A DNA stretch of 64,000 nt from Pseudomonadota bacterium (GTDB lineage Bacteria > Pseudomonadota > Gammaproteobacteria > Burkholderiales > Burkholderiaceae_C): the NCBI GenBank assembly GCA_021848345.1, contig JAJZUV010000006.1:1-64000 (forward strand). The letters are read 5' to 3'. The notes below the pieces were generated by a model that had not been told where the DNA came from, made no database searches, and saw only the letters and a program-made list of their open reading frames with translations. Both the position numbers and the translations under genes were made by a program. Below, piece after piece: positions 8,192-17,485 of the stretch (the first letter of the stretch is position 1; every line of letters begins with the position of its first letter).

Positions 8192-8590
8192 TCAGGCCCG
8201 CAGGTCGATGCCCGGACCTGCCGTGGGTCCCCCGGCCTGCGCGGCCGCGGCGGCCGGTGCTGAGATCAGCGCCTGCACGCCGGTGTAGGCATTCAGCGCC
8301 GCGGCGATCAGCATGGCGCTCAAGGCGTCGGCGCCGTGGTTCCTGTGGTCGCCCGACAGCAGGGCGAGGATGGCCAGGGCCTCGAGTTCGCTCAGCCCGC
8401 CGAGCGTGGGGGCGGACGCCGTCGGGCGCGGCAGGGCGCTGCTGGGGATCGTGAGCGTGGGCGCCGCGGCGCGGGATGCGCCCGGGCCGGGGGCGCCGCC
8501 GGTGGCGTCCGCGGGAGCCGGGCCAACCACCGGCGGGCTGGTGGCGGCTGCGAAACCCCCGATGGGGCCGATGGCACCGACGGCTGCCAT
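8192..8590 (-). CDS. Small low-complexity hypothetical protein
   Basis: I do not recognise this 132-residue protein. It is rich in Ala, Gly, Pro and Thr for the first 60 residues (MAAVGAIGPIGGFAAATSPP). A more structured, leucine-rich helix follows (LSELEALAILALLSGDHRNHGADALSAMLIAAALNAY, about residues 67-103), then an Ala-rich tail. A GGAGG motif 7 nt upstream of the ATG supports real translation. No signal peptide or clear membrane segment is obvious. It precedes the DUF302 gene on the same strand (83 bp). The upstream 196 bp include the AT-rich patch 8640-8702, a plausible promoter. Confidence 0.5.
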   Translation of the reverse strand: MAAVGAIGPIGGFAAATSPPVVGPAPADATGGAPGPGASRAAAPTLTIPSSALPRPTASAPTLGGLSELEALAILALLSGDHRNHGADALSAMLIAAALNAYTGVQALISAPAAAAAQAGGPTAGPGIDLRA

Positions 8591-8786
8591 GGCGGGACCT
8601 CCAGATGGGCGTGGGCGGGCAGGAGCGTCCCCAATGTATCGAACGAATGCGTGCGTTTTTCCGCTGTTTGACCTCAATAACGCGTTGTTGATGATGATTT
8701 GTCGGCGCGGTTCGCCGGCGAATCACGGCCTGCGCGGGCGCGCCGCGGCGTCGCCGGCGCCGGGCCGGCCCGACCCTCGCGGGGGG

Positions 8787-10004
8787 TCAGTGCAGGCCTT
8801 CGTTCAGCGCATGCAACGCGGCGGCGACCTGGGCCTGCGCCTGCAGCAGCTGTGAGGTGAGTTCGCCGGCCTGGGCGTGCCGCCCCTCGCGGGCGACGCC
8901 CAGCAGTTCGCGCGCCAGCGCGTGCACCCTCGCGTGCGGTGCCTCGAGGGCCTGGAAGGCCGGCAGCGCGGACAGCGCCTCGCGACCGCGCCCGTCGTAC
9001 CAGAGGCCGAAGCTGCACTGATGATGGTCCGGCACCTGGGAAGCCTGCAGGCTGGGCGTGCGCGCGTCGACCTCGGCCAGCACCTGGATCACGAAATTGC
9101 GGTGATCCTCCTCGGCCGAGCGCAGCAGCGCCCGGGTCGCCAGGCGATGCATGTCGCGTACCTGGCCCTGCAGGCGCGCCACCACGGTGTCGACGGCGTC
9201 GAGTTGCCGGCTCGTGCTCTCGCTGGTGCGGGAGATGCGCACGGTCTGTTCGTCGATGTGCTCGGTGTGGCCCTCGATGCTGACGGTGGCGTCGTGCACC
9301 CGGCGCGCCAGATTGCGCACCTCGTCGGCCACGACCGCGAAGCCGCGCCCGGCCTCCCCGGCGCGCGCCGCCTCGATGGCGGCGTTGAGCGCCAGCAGGT
9401 TGGTCTGGTAGGAGATCTCGCGAATGCTCTGCACCAGGGTGGAAATCGTGCCCACCTGGCCCAGCAGGGTCTTCACCGCCTGCGCGTTGTCCCCGACGGC
9501 GTGCTTGACCACGCCGATGGCGCCGTCCACCGCCGCCATCGACTGGCTGACCTCGGTCTCGGCCTGGACCAGGGAGCCGAGAATGCCCTTGAGCCGATCG
9601 TTGACTTCCACGGCCTCGCGCCGCGCCGAGATGTTGCGCAGGCTGGCGTGCAGGCACATGGGCCGGCCCTCGGGGTCGCGGATCGCCGCCACCGTCACCG
9701 AGAACAGGAAGCTGCCCACCTCGATCTGGGCGTGCAGGTGGTCGACCTCGCCGGCGGCCAGCCGGGGCAGTCCGTCACGCGCCGCCGGGTCGAGCAGGCG
9801 CGCCAGCGGCAGGCCGGCCAGCCCGCCCGGGTCGAATCCCTCGCCCAGGGCTTGGCGGAACATGGACGCGAAGCGCGCCACGGTGTTGCGCGCCGCGGGG
9901 TTGGCATGGAACACGGCGAAGCCGCCGCCGGCCTCGGCCAGCAGCTCCAGGGTTTCCATGCTGTGAAAGGCCTGCTCCAGGCAGGATTGGATCGTGCTTT
10001 CCAT
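8787..10004 (-). CDS. Cytosolic PAS-MCP chemoreceptor with zinc-binding CZB domain
   Basis: The 405-residue protein has no transmembrane segment. An N-terminal PAS-like sensor (about residues 1-130) precedes a methyl-accepting signalling domain whose hairpin tip is [42 protein letters not shown]-terminal CZB domain follows, with [13 protein letters not shown] (His/Cys zinc ligands) and the later HARVH. CZB domains bind zinc and can sense hypochlorite or metal. The soluble layout suggests detection of an intracellular signal, relayed to CheA or to a diguanylate-cyclase pathway. It is a lone gene, with its promoter expected in 10005-10043. Confidence 0.88.
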   Translation of the reverse strand: MESTIQSCLEQAFHSMETLELLAEAGGGFAVFHANPAARNTVARFASMFRQALGEGFDPGGLAGLPLARLLDPAARDGLPRLAAGEVDHLHAQIEVGSFLFSVTVAAIRDPEGRPMCLHASLRNISARREAVEVNDRLKGILGSLVQAETEVSQSMAAVDGAIGVVKHAVGDNAQAVKTLLGQVGTISTLVQSIREISYQTNLLALNAAIEAARAGEAGRGFAVVADEVRNLARRVHDATVSIEGHTEHIDEQTVRISRTSESTSRQLDAVDTVVARLQGQVRDMHRLATRALLRSAEEDHRNFVIQVLAEVDARTPSLQASQVPDHHQCSFGLWYDGRGREALSALPAFQALEAPHARVHALARELLGVAREGRHAQAGELTSQLLQAQAQVAAALHALNEGLH

Positions 10005-10043
10005 CGTTGCGCCCTATGGCCATGCATTGTGCGCCGATGCCAG

Positions 10044-10067
10044 GGAAAGGCCGCACTCCATGCGGCC
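10044..10067 (-). terminator. Intrinsic terminator after kbl/threonine dehydrogenase
   Basis: Read on the minus strand, GGCCGCA - TGGAG loop - TGCGGCC (10067-10049) forms a perfect 7-bp hairpin followed directly by TTTCCC. A 14-bp palindrome, GCGCCGATCGGCGC (10070-10083), lies just before it. The position, about 115 bp after the dehydrogenase stop and before the chemoreceptor start, fits termination of the kbl operon. The T-run is short, so efficiency is uncertain. Confidence 0.5.
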
Positions 10068-10183
10068 TCGCGCCGATCGGCGCCTCGCAACGGGGCTTGC
10101 ACGCCCTGCAGGCACAACAACGACCCAACCGGGCGCCGCTTGAGGGTCAACCCGGATCCGGCAGCGCCCGGTCCGCCCCCGTC

Positions 10184-11148
10184 TCAGGCGGCGGCGGGCA
10201 CGCGCAGATGCTGAAGCATGTCGGCCACCATGGTTTCCAGGTCGTACTCGGGGCGCCAGCCCCAGTCGCGGCGCGCGACCGAGTCGTCGATGGAATCGGG
10301 CCAGGCGTGGGCGATGGCCTGGCGGTAGTCGGGGGCGTAGCGAATCTCGAAGTCCGGCAGGTGGCGGCGGATGGCCTCGGCGATCCGGCGCGGCGTGAAG
10401 CTCATCGCGGCGACGTTGTAGCTGCCGCGTTCGCCGATGCGCGCGGCCGGCGCCTCCATCAGTTCCAGCGTGGCGCGGATGGCGTCGGGCATGTACATCA
10501 TCGGCAGCGCCTCGTCGGGTTCGAGGAAGCAGGTGTAGGGCTCGCCCTTGAGCGCGGCGTGGAAGATGTCCACCGCGTAGTCGGTGGTGCCCCCGCCGGG
10601 AGGCGTGGTGTAGGAGATCAGGCCGGGGTAGCGCAGGCCGCGCACGTCCACGCCGTGCTGCGCGTGGTACCAGCGGCACAGGCCCTCGCCGGCCAGCTTG
10701 GAGATGCCGTACACCGTGGTGGGTTCCATCACCGTGCGCTGCGGCGTGTTCTCGCGCGGTGTGCTGGGGCCGAAGGCGGCGATGGAACTGGGCCAGAACA
10801 CGCGCTCGATGCCGCCCTGGCGCGCCAGTTCGAGCACGTTGAGCAGGCTGCTGGTGTTGAGGTTCCAGGCCCACATGGGGGCCTTCTCCCCGCTGGCCGA
10901 AAGCGCCGCGGCCAGCAGGTAGACCTGGGTGATGCCGTGGCGTTCGACCACCGCGGCGAGGTCGCCGCGCGAGGTGGCGTCGAGCATTTCATGGCGCAAC
11001 TGAGGGCGCCTGCCCACGGGGGCGAGGTCGGCCGTGATCACCTGCTCGTCGCCGTGGCGCCGCGCCAGCGCCAGGCTGAGCTCGGAGCCGATCTGGCCGT
11101 TGGCGCCGATGATCAGGATCCTGGGGCTTTGCGTGCGCGTGGGCGTGT

Positions 11149-11152
<4 letters not shown>
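10184..11152 (-). CDS. NAD-dependent L-threonine 3-dehydrogenase, SDR (epimerase-like) type
   Basis: The 322-residue protein has the extended-SDR Rossmann motif near the N-terminus (ILIIGANGQIGSELSLALARR, residues 12-32). The catalytic YxxxK lies in TTVYGISKLAGEGL, and SYTTPPGGGTTDYAVDIFHAAL is typical of UDP-galactose-epimerase-like threonine dehydrogenases. It oxidises L-threonine to 2-amino-3-ketobutyrate with NAD. Its ATG overlaps the kbl stop by 4 nt (ATGA), so the two enzymes of the threonine-to-glycine route are co-translated. The family differs from the zinc-dependent E. coli Tdh. Confidence 0.88.
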
Positions 11153-12351
<1,199 letters not shown>

Positions 12352-12410
12352 GGCTGTCTCGAGAAGGCCCGGGCCGGCGGGGCCCGGATGGTAGGATCCG
12401 ATCGATAAAT

Positions 12411-12439
12411 CGAACATGTTCACCATAGCGAACATGTTG
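12411..12439. promoter_or_regulatory. Twin operator-like palindromes between kbl and the XRE-cupin gene
   Basis: CGAACATGTT occurs twice in direct orientation, at 12411-12420 and 12430-12439, 19 bp apart. The first copy extends to the perfect palindrome GAACATGTTC (12412-12421). A -10-like TATACA (12445-12450) for the plus-strand regulator lies immediately next to the second copy. The position between divergent genes suggests the binding site of the XRE-cupin protein encoded at 12463. Sequence repeat is observed; binding is inferred. Confidence 0.55.
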
Positions 12440-12462
12440 TGCACTATACAGAACGTCCATCC

Positions 12463-13068
12463 ATGGCGCAATCATCCGTCGAGAATTCCCCACCCGCGCC
12501 GGGCGAAGGCCCGCCGGCGGTCGGCGCGGCATTGCAGGGCCTGCGCCAGCGCCAGCGCCTGTCGCTGGACGAGCTGTCGCGCCGCGCCGGGGTGTCCAAG
12601 TCGATGTTGTCGCAGATCGAGCGCAACCTCGCGAATCCCACGGTGGCGGTGCTGTGGCGCCTGGCCAATGCGCTGGGCGTGCCGCTGGGGGAACTGCTGG
12701 CGGGCGGCGCCCCGGCGCGACCCGACACCGGCATCACCCTGGTGGCCCCGCATGCGATTCCGGCGCTGAGGAGCCCGGACGGGCACTGCGCTTTGCGCAT
12801 CCTGGGCCCCATCGACCTGGCCGGGGGTTTCGAGTGGTACGAGCTGAGCGTGGAGCCCGGGGGCGTGCTCGCCTCCGAGCCGCACGAGGCCGGCACGCAG
12901 GAACACCTGTCGGTGCTGAGCGGAGCCCTCACCGTGCGCAGCGGCTCCGACGAGCGTCGCGTACGCCATGGAGAGACCGCGCGCTACGCGGCCGACGTCG
13001 CGCATGCCATCAGCAATGCCGGCAAGACGCCGGCTAGCGCCTTGCTGGTGGTGGTGCATCCGGGCTGA
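12463..13068 (+). CDS. XRE-family regulator with C-terminal cupin sensor
   Basis: The 201-residue protein has an HTH_3 domain at about residues 26-80 (LQGLRQRQRLSLDELSRRAGVSKSMLSQIERNLANPTVAVLWRLANALGVPLGELL). A cupin_2 domain follows at about 125-200, with SEPHEAGTQEHLSVLSGALTV and a terminal double-stranded beta-helix. Such regulators bind a small metabolite in the cupin and control neighbouring catabolic genes. Divergence from kbl, with the twin palindromes at 12411-12439, suggests control of threonine degradation. Its 3' end overlaps the convergent amidase by 35 nt. Confidence 0.85.
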   Translation: MAQSSVENSPPAPGEGPPAVGAALQGLRQRQRLSLDELSRRAGVSKSMLSQIERNLANPTVAVLWRLANALGVPLGELLAGGAPARPDTGITLVAPHAIPALRSPDGHCALRILGPIDLAGGFEWYELSVEPGGVLASEPHEAGTQEHLSVLSGALTVRSGSDERRVRHGETARYAADVAHAISNAGKTPASALLVVVHPG

Positions 13069-14524
13069 GCGGGGGCGGCGTGAAGCCGCCGAACTCGGCC
13101 TCCAGCAGCTGGGCCAGGCGCAGCGGCGTGCGATCTTCCAGCCAGGGCCCGATGATCTGCACGCCGATGGGCAGTCCCTGTTCCGAGCGGGCGATGGGCA
13201 TCGCGGTGGCCGGCAGGCCGGGTAGCGTGGCCAGTCCCGACCAGGCGATCTGGTCGCCGTAGGGCACCTCGACGCCGTCGATGTCGAGCCGCCGGCCCTC
13301 CATGTCGGAGTGGTCGTGCGCGAAGGCCACGACGGGCGACACCGGGCAGATCAGCGCGTCGAAGCGGCGGAAGAACTCGCGCCACTGCGCGCGCAGGCGA
13401 TTGCGCTGCTGGCTGGCCGCGATCCAGTCGCGATGGCTGAGCACGCTGGCGCGCAGGCGCTCGGCCCGCGCCGTGGTGTCCCCGGCGGGCAGCCGCGCCG
13501 CCTGCTCCCGCAGCTCGGCGTAACCCGGCTCCGGAAGGTTGGCGGCGAGGAAGGACAGCAGCATGCGTCCGTACAGGCGCCCGCAATCGGCCAGGTCCGG
13601 CAGCAGGTCGCTGTGCCGGGACACCTGCGCGCCGCTGCCGGCAAGCCGGGTGGCGAGCTGGTCGACGGCCTGTCGCACGGCCTCCGAGGTCGGCACCAGC
13701 GGATGGCGGTCGACAACCAGCACGCGGTGCTGCGCCAGCCGCCTGTGGCGCGGCGGCGGCAGCTCCAGCCGGTAGGCCACCCCCAGATCCCACTCGTCGG
13801 GGCCGGCCATCACGTCGAGCAGCAGCTCCAGGTCCGTGGCGCAGCGCGCCATCGGGCCCACCACGGCCAGATCGGGCGTATCGGGCAGCGGGGCGAAGGG
13901 AGGCGGCAGGTGTCCGCGCCCGGGCACGATGCCCAGGCTGGGCTTGTGGGCGAACACGCCGCAGAAGTGGGCCGGCACGCGCAGCGAGCCGCCGATGTCG
14001 GAGCCCAGCGCGAGCGGCGCGTACCCGGCCGCGAGCGCCGCCGCCGACCCGCCCGAGGAGCCGCCCGGCGAGCGGGCGAGATCCCAGGGATTGCTGGTGG
14101 TGCCGTAGATTTCGTTGTAGCTCTGCCAGTCGCCCAGGCCGACGGGCACGTTGGTCTTGCCCAGCACGACCGCCCCGGCCGCCTTGGCGCGGGCCACCAC
14201 CAGCGCGTCCTGGTCGGCCACGAAGTCCTTGTGCTGCGCAAAGCCCCAGGTGGTGGGCAGGCCCGCCACGTTGAACGACTCCTTGACCAGCAGCGGCACG
14301 CCCAGCAGCGGCCGGCGTTCGCCCCGGGCCAGCGCCCGGTCGGCCTCGCGCGCGGCGTCGCGGGCGCGCGCGAAGTCGCGCACGCACACGGCATGCACGA
14401 GGGGCTCGACGCGCTCGATGCGCGCGATGGCCGCCTCGGTGAGTTCGGCGGCGGACACCTGGCCGGCGGCCAGCGCCGCCGTCAGTTGACCGGTACAGGC
14501 GTACTGCGATTCCGCCACGTTCAT
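13034..14524 (-). CDS. Amidase-signature family hydrolase
   Basis: The 496-residue protein carries the amidase signature with its Ser-cisSer-Lys triad. Lys is in LLGVPLLVKESFNVAG, cis-Ser in ARSPGGSSGGSAAALAAG, and the nucleophile Ser in LGSDIGGSLRVPAHFCGVFAHKPS. It hydrolyses a carboxamide to acid and ammonia; substrate is unknown. The C-terminal part (GLPATAMPIARSEQGLPIGVQIIGPWLEDRT) is typical. ATG at 14524 follows a GAGGAGGG-type ribosome site that is part of the repeated GCGTAGCGAGGAGGG element. The 3' end overlaps the convergent XRE-cupin gene by 35 nt. Confidence 0.87.
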   Translation of the reverse strand: MNVAESQYACTGQLTAALAAGQVSAAELTEAAIARIERVEPLVHAVCVRDFARARDAAREADRALARGERRPLLGVPLLVKESFNVAGLPTTWGFAQHKDFVADQDALVVARAKAAGAVVLGKTNVPVGLGDWQSYNEIYGTTSNPWDLARSPGGSSGGSAAALAAGYAPLALGSDIGGSLRVPAHFCGVFAHKPSLGIVPGRGHLPPPFAPLPDTPDLAVVGPMARCATDLELLLDVMAGPDEWDLGVAYRLELPPPRHRRLAQHRVLVVDRHPLVPTSEAVRQAVDQLATRLAGSGAQVSRHSDLLPDLADCGRLYGRMLLSFLAANLPEPGYAELREQAARLPAGDTTARAERLRASVLSHRDWIAASQQRNRLRAQWREFFRRFDALICPVSPVVAFAHDHSDMEGRRLDIDGVEVPYGDQIAWSGLATLPGLPATAMPIARSEQGLPIGVQIIGPWLEDRTPLRLAQLLEAEFGGFTPPPLSPDAPPPARR

Positions 14525-14529
14525 GGGTC

Positions 14530-14546
14530 TACCCTCCTCGCTACGC
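14530..14546 (-). repeat. GCGTAGCGAGGAGGG repeat, copy 1 (amidase leader)
   Basis: On the minus strand the leader reads GGGCGTAGCGAGGAGGG shortly before the amidase ATG and supplies its Shine-Dalgarno sequence. Closely similar copies stand at 18311-18327, 24435-24451, 24459-24475, 24534-24550 and 26228-26244, most of them in gaps of the aryl-polyene operon. Confidence 0.5.
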
Positions 14547-14624
14547 CCGACAGTCGGCCCGCGCGCCCCATTGTCGCGCGCGAGCGCCCTCGAGCGAGGC
14601 CCTGCGCGGCGGGTCGGGCCTAAG

Positions 14625-15437
14625 ATGCGGAGCCCCCTCGTTTCCTTGGCCATTCCTTCCGGCTCATCGTCCGTGCGCTTTCCCTCCGTGCTCGACGCCC
14701 TGCGCAGTTACCTGGGCCTGGCGGTCTTCGCGATCATGGGTCTGGCGTGGACGCCGCCGGCGCTGCTGCTCGGCGCCCTGCTGCCGCCGCGGGCGGCGCA
14801 CGCCGTCGGGCGCGCGGTGATCCATGCCGGTTTTCGAGCCTACCTCGGCTTGTTGCGCCGCATCGGTGCCTGCCGCTTCGACCTGTCCGCGCTGGACGAT
14901 CTGCGCGATCAGGGGCCGATGATCCTGGCGCCCAACCATCCGTCGCTGATCGACGCCGTGCTGGTGCTGTCGCGCCTGTCCGGGCCGACTTGCGTGATGA
15001 AGGCAGGCCTGCTGGCCAACCCCGTGCTGGGCGCCGGCGCGCGCCTGGCGGGCTACATTCCCAACGACGATCTGCGGCGCATGATCGAACTCGCCGTGGC
15101 CGAGCTGCGCGCGGGGAGCAGCCTGCTGCTGTTTCCCGAGGGCACGCGCAGCAGCGCCGAGCCGATCGGACCCATCCGCGGCATGGTGGCGCTGATCGCC
15201 AAGCAGGCCGCGGTGCCGGTGCAGACCGTGCTGATCGAGGCCGATTCCCCGTTCCTGGGCAAGCGCTGGGCGCTGCGCGAGGTTCCCCGCCTGCCCATCC
15301 GCTATCGTGTGCGCCTGGGCCGTCGTTTCGACCCGCCGCGCCACGCGCAGGATTTCGTGCAGGAACTCGACGCCTATTTTCGCGAAGCCCTCGGCGGCGC
15401 GGCCGGTGCCCCGCCCGATCCGCCGTCCCGTGCCTGA
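14625..15437 (+). CDS. PlsC-like 1-acylglycerol-phosphate acyltransferase of the APE cluster
   Basis: The 270-residue protein has two N-terminal hydrophobic segments (YLGLAVFAIMGLAW, LLLGALL) and the PlsC motifs. These are the acyltransferase HX4D-type box in LAPNHPSLIDAVLV, FPEGTRSSAEPIGPIRGMVALIA (motif III) and the VQTVLIE segment. Members acylate lysophospholipids or related alcohols at the inner membrane. Lysophospholipid-type acyltransferases are standard parts of aryl-polyene clusters and probably help attach the polyene to a lipid. It lies on the plus strand, converging with the main operon together with the glycosyltransferase 5 bp downstream. Start ATG 14625; no strong ribosome site is seen. 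Confidence 0.8.
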   Translation: MRSPLVSLAIPSGSSSVRFPSVLDALRSYLGLAVFAIMGLAWTPPALLLGALLPPRAAHAVGRAVIHAGFRAYLGLLRRIGACRFDLSALDDLRDQGPMILAPNHPSLIDAVLVLSRLSGPTCVMKAGLLANPVLGAGARLAGYIPNDDLRRMIELAVAELRAGSSLLLFPEGTRSSAEPIGPIRGMVALIAKQAAVPVQTVLIEADSPFLGKRWALREVPRLPIRYRVRLGRRFDPPRHAQDFVQELDAYFREALGGAAGAPPDPPSRA

Positions 15438-15442
15438 ACCCC

Positions 15443-16243
15443 ATGTCCGAGCTTCCCTACGACCCCGACGCCGGGCCCGCGCCGAGCGCCACCCACCTGG
15501 TGCTCATTCCCAGCTTCAATCCCGGCCCCGCCGTGTTCGACACGGTGCGCGCGGCACGCGCGGCCTGGGCCCCGGTCTGGGTGGTGGTCGACGGCAGCAC
15601 CGACGGCAGCGCCGAGGGCCTGGCCGACTGGGCCCGAGCCGACCCGCGACTGCATCTGATCGTGCTGCCGCGCAACCGGGGCAAGGGCGCCGCGGTGCTG
15701 GCCGGGCTGGACGCGGCATCGGCGGCCGGCTTCACCCACGCCCTGACCATGGACTCGGACGGCCAGCACCCGGCCGATCGCATCGCCGAATTCATGGAAT
15801 GCTCGCGCCGGCGGCCCGAGGCGATGATCCTGGGCAACCCGGTGTTCGCCTCCGATGCGCCGCAACTGCGGGTGCAGGGGCGCAAGGTGTCCAACGCCTG
15901 GGCGCGCCTGGAGACCTTCGGCGCCGGTATCGGCGACTCGCTGTACGGCTTTCGCGTCTACCCCATCGAGGCGCTGCGCGCGGTGATGCGCGGGCAACGC
16001 TGGATGCGCCGCTTCGACTTCGACCCGGAGGCCGTGGTGCGCCTGAGCTGGGCCGGGGTGCCCGCGGTGAACCTGCCGGCGCCGGTGCGCTACCTGCGGC
16101 CCGACGAGGGCGGGGTCTCGCACTTCCGCTACCTGCGCGACAACACCCTGCTGAGCTGGATGCACCTGCGACTGGTGCTCGGCTTCCTGGCGCGCATCCC
16201 GCTGCTGCTGGGGCGCCGGCTCGTCAGATCATCCCGCCGTTGA
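15443..16243 (+). CDS. Family 2 glycosyltransferase (DPM/ArnC-like) of the APE cluster
   Basis: The 266-residue GT-A protein shows the N-terminal strand THLVLIPSFNPGPAV, then VWVVVDGSTDGSAEGL, RNRGKGAAVLAGLDAA and the DXD-type metal site in ALTMDSDGQHPADRI. A C-terminal hydrophobic, basic tail follows (LVLGFLARIPLLLGRRLVRSSRR). It resembles dolichyl/undecaprenyl-phosphate sugar transferases rather than processive synthases. In many APE clusters a GT2 domain is fused to a LpxL-like acyltransferase; here the two are separate genes. It probably adds a sugar to a lipid carrier or to the polyene lipid. It overlaps the ketoreductase tail to tail by 20 nt. Confidence 0.78.
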   Translation: MSELPYDPDAGPAPSATHLVLIPSFNPGPAVFDTVRAARAAWAPVWVVVDGSTDGSAEGLADWARADPRLHLIVLPRNRGKGAAVLAGLDAASAAGFTHALTMDSDGQHPADRIAEFMECSRRRPEAMILGNPVFASDAPQLRVQGRKVSNAWARLETFGAGIGDSLYGFRVYPIEALRAVMRGQRWMRRFDFDPEAVVRLSWAGVPAVNLPAPVRYLRPDEGGVSHFRYLRDNTLLSWMHLRLVLGFLARIPLLLGRRLVRSSRR

Positions 16244-16976
16244 TCGAGATCACCTGGCCGTTGATGTAGCCGGCCTGGTCCGAGGCCAGGAAGGCCACCA
16301 GATCGGCCACCTCCTCGGGGCGCCCGGCGCGCTGCGCGGGCACCAGGCGGGCGATGGCCGCGTCGTCGAAGGCGCCTTCGCTCATCGGCGTGGCGATGAT
16401 TCCCGGCGCCACCGCGTTGACCGTGATGCCGCGGCTGGCCACTTCCAGCGCCAGCGAGCGCGTGGCCGCGTGCAGCGCCCCCTTGGCCGCGGCATAGTTG
16501 ACCTGGCCGCGGTTGCCGGCGATGGCGGCGACCGAGGTGATGCTGATCACCCGCCCCCAGCGGCTGCGGATCATCGGCAGCAGCAGGGGCTGGGTGACGC
16601 GGTAGAAGCCGTTGACGCTGACGTCCATCACGCGCTCCCACTGCTGCGCGCTCATGCCGGGGAACACCGCGTCGTCGTGCACCCCGGCGTTGTTCACCAG
16701 CACCTGCACGGGGGCCTGCTCCAGCAGCCCGGCCACGCCGCGCGCGGTGGCCTCGGCGTCGCGCAGGTCGAAGGCCACCGCCTGCGCCTCGTGGCCCTGC
16801 CCGCGCAGGCCTTCGGCCAGCTCCCGCGCCCGCTCCAGCCGCGCGTTGGCGTGCACGATGACCTGCAGGCCGGCGCGCGCCAGCGCCGCGCAGATGGCGG
16901 CGCCGATGCCTCCGCTGCCTCCGGTGACCAGGGCGCGGCGCGGGCCGCGATAACGTTCGGCGCTTGCCGGGCTCAT
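16224..16976 (-). CDS. 3-oxoacyl-ACP reductase (FabG-like ketoreductase) of the APE pathway
   Basis: The 250-residue SDR has the NADPH motif ALVTGGSGGIGAAICAALARAG (residues 15-36), the NNAG segment, catalytic Ser in VISITSVAAIAG, the YxxxK in VNYAAAKGALHAATRSLA, and the FabG-type ending GQVISINGGMI. It reduces the beta-keto intermediate after each condensation. It is the last gene of the minus-strand operon, and its ATG overlaps the preceding dehydratase stop (ATGA). It corresponds in type to ApeQ of the E. coli/Xenorhabdus pathway. Confidence 0.9.
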   Translation of the reverse strand: MSPASAERYRGPRRALVTGGSGGIGAAICAALARAGLQVIVHANARLERARELAEGLRGQGHEAQAVAFDLRDAEATARGVAGLLEQAPVQVLVNNAGVHDDAVFPGMSAQQWERVMDVSVNGFYRVTQPLLLPMIRSRWGRVISITSVAAIAGNRGQVNYAAAKGALHAATRSLALEVASRGITVNAVAPGIIATPMSEGAFDDAAIARLVPAQRAGRPEEVADLVAFLASDQAGYINGQVISINGGMI

Positions 16977-17485
16977 GCGCGACCTCGGGGGAGGGAATCG
17001 GAAACGCAGGGCGCGGCCGCGGCCGCGGGCGGTGGCGTGTCGGGGCCGAGCAGCACCGAGGCCCTGCCCCGCAGCAACAGGCGCCCGGCGCTGTGCAGGC
17101 TGAAACCGTAGATCAGCAGATCCTCGCCCGTCTGCAGGCGTTCGGCGCGCACCTGCAGAGGCTGCGGCAGATCGTCCAGCCGGTCCACGTGCAGTTGCAC
17201 GCTGCGCGCGCTGACCAGCATGCCCGGGCGCGCGTCGCCTTGCGCCGGTGCCAGCAGCGCGCCGTGCACGGCCATCGCCTGCGCCGCGTATTCGACGCCG
17301 CAGGCCGCCCCCAGGCGGCCGAACTGGCGCAGCGGGTGGTCGGGCCGGCGCTGGTTGTCGGCGCAGCACAGCACGTGCGAGGCGTCCCAGGCGAGCACGC
17401 CCTCGAGCAGGCACATGGCCCCCGCATGGGGCAGGCGCGCGGCGATCCAGGCGTGGTCGAACAGGGGCGCGGGCGGGCTCAGCAT
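16973..17485 (-). CDS. Hotdog-fold 3-hydroxyacyl-ACP dehydratase (ApeP-like)
   Basis: The 170-residue protein matches the ApeP/FabZ-like hotdog type. It has LPHAGAMCLLEGVLAWD near the N-terminus (His of the active site) and FGRLGAACGVEYAAQAMAVHGALLA (central helix with Glu, where other dehydratases have Glu/Asp). Together with the ketoreductase it would create each trans double bond of the polyene. Its ATG lies inside the end of the previous gene (ATGCTGA, 7-nt overlap) and its stop overlaps the ketoreductase ATG, so translation is coupled on both sides. The tail (about 20 residues, Pro/Ala-rich) is probably disordered. Confidence 0.83.
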   Translation of the reverse strand: MLSPPAPLFDHAWIAARLPHAGAMCLLEGVLAWDASHVLCCADNQRRPDHPLRQFGRLGAACGVEYAAQAMAVHGALLAPAQGDARPGMLVSARSVQLHVDRLDDLPQPLQVRAERLQTGEDLLIYGFSLHSAGRLLLRGRASVLLGPDTPPPAAAAAPCVSDSLPRGRA

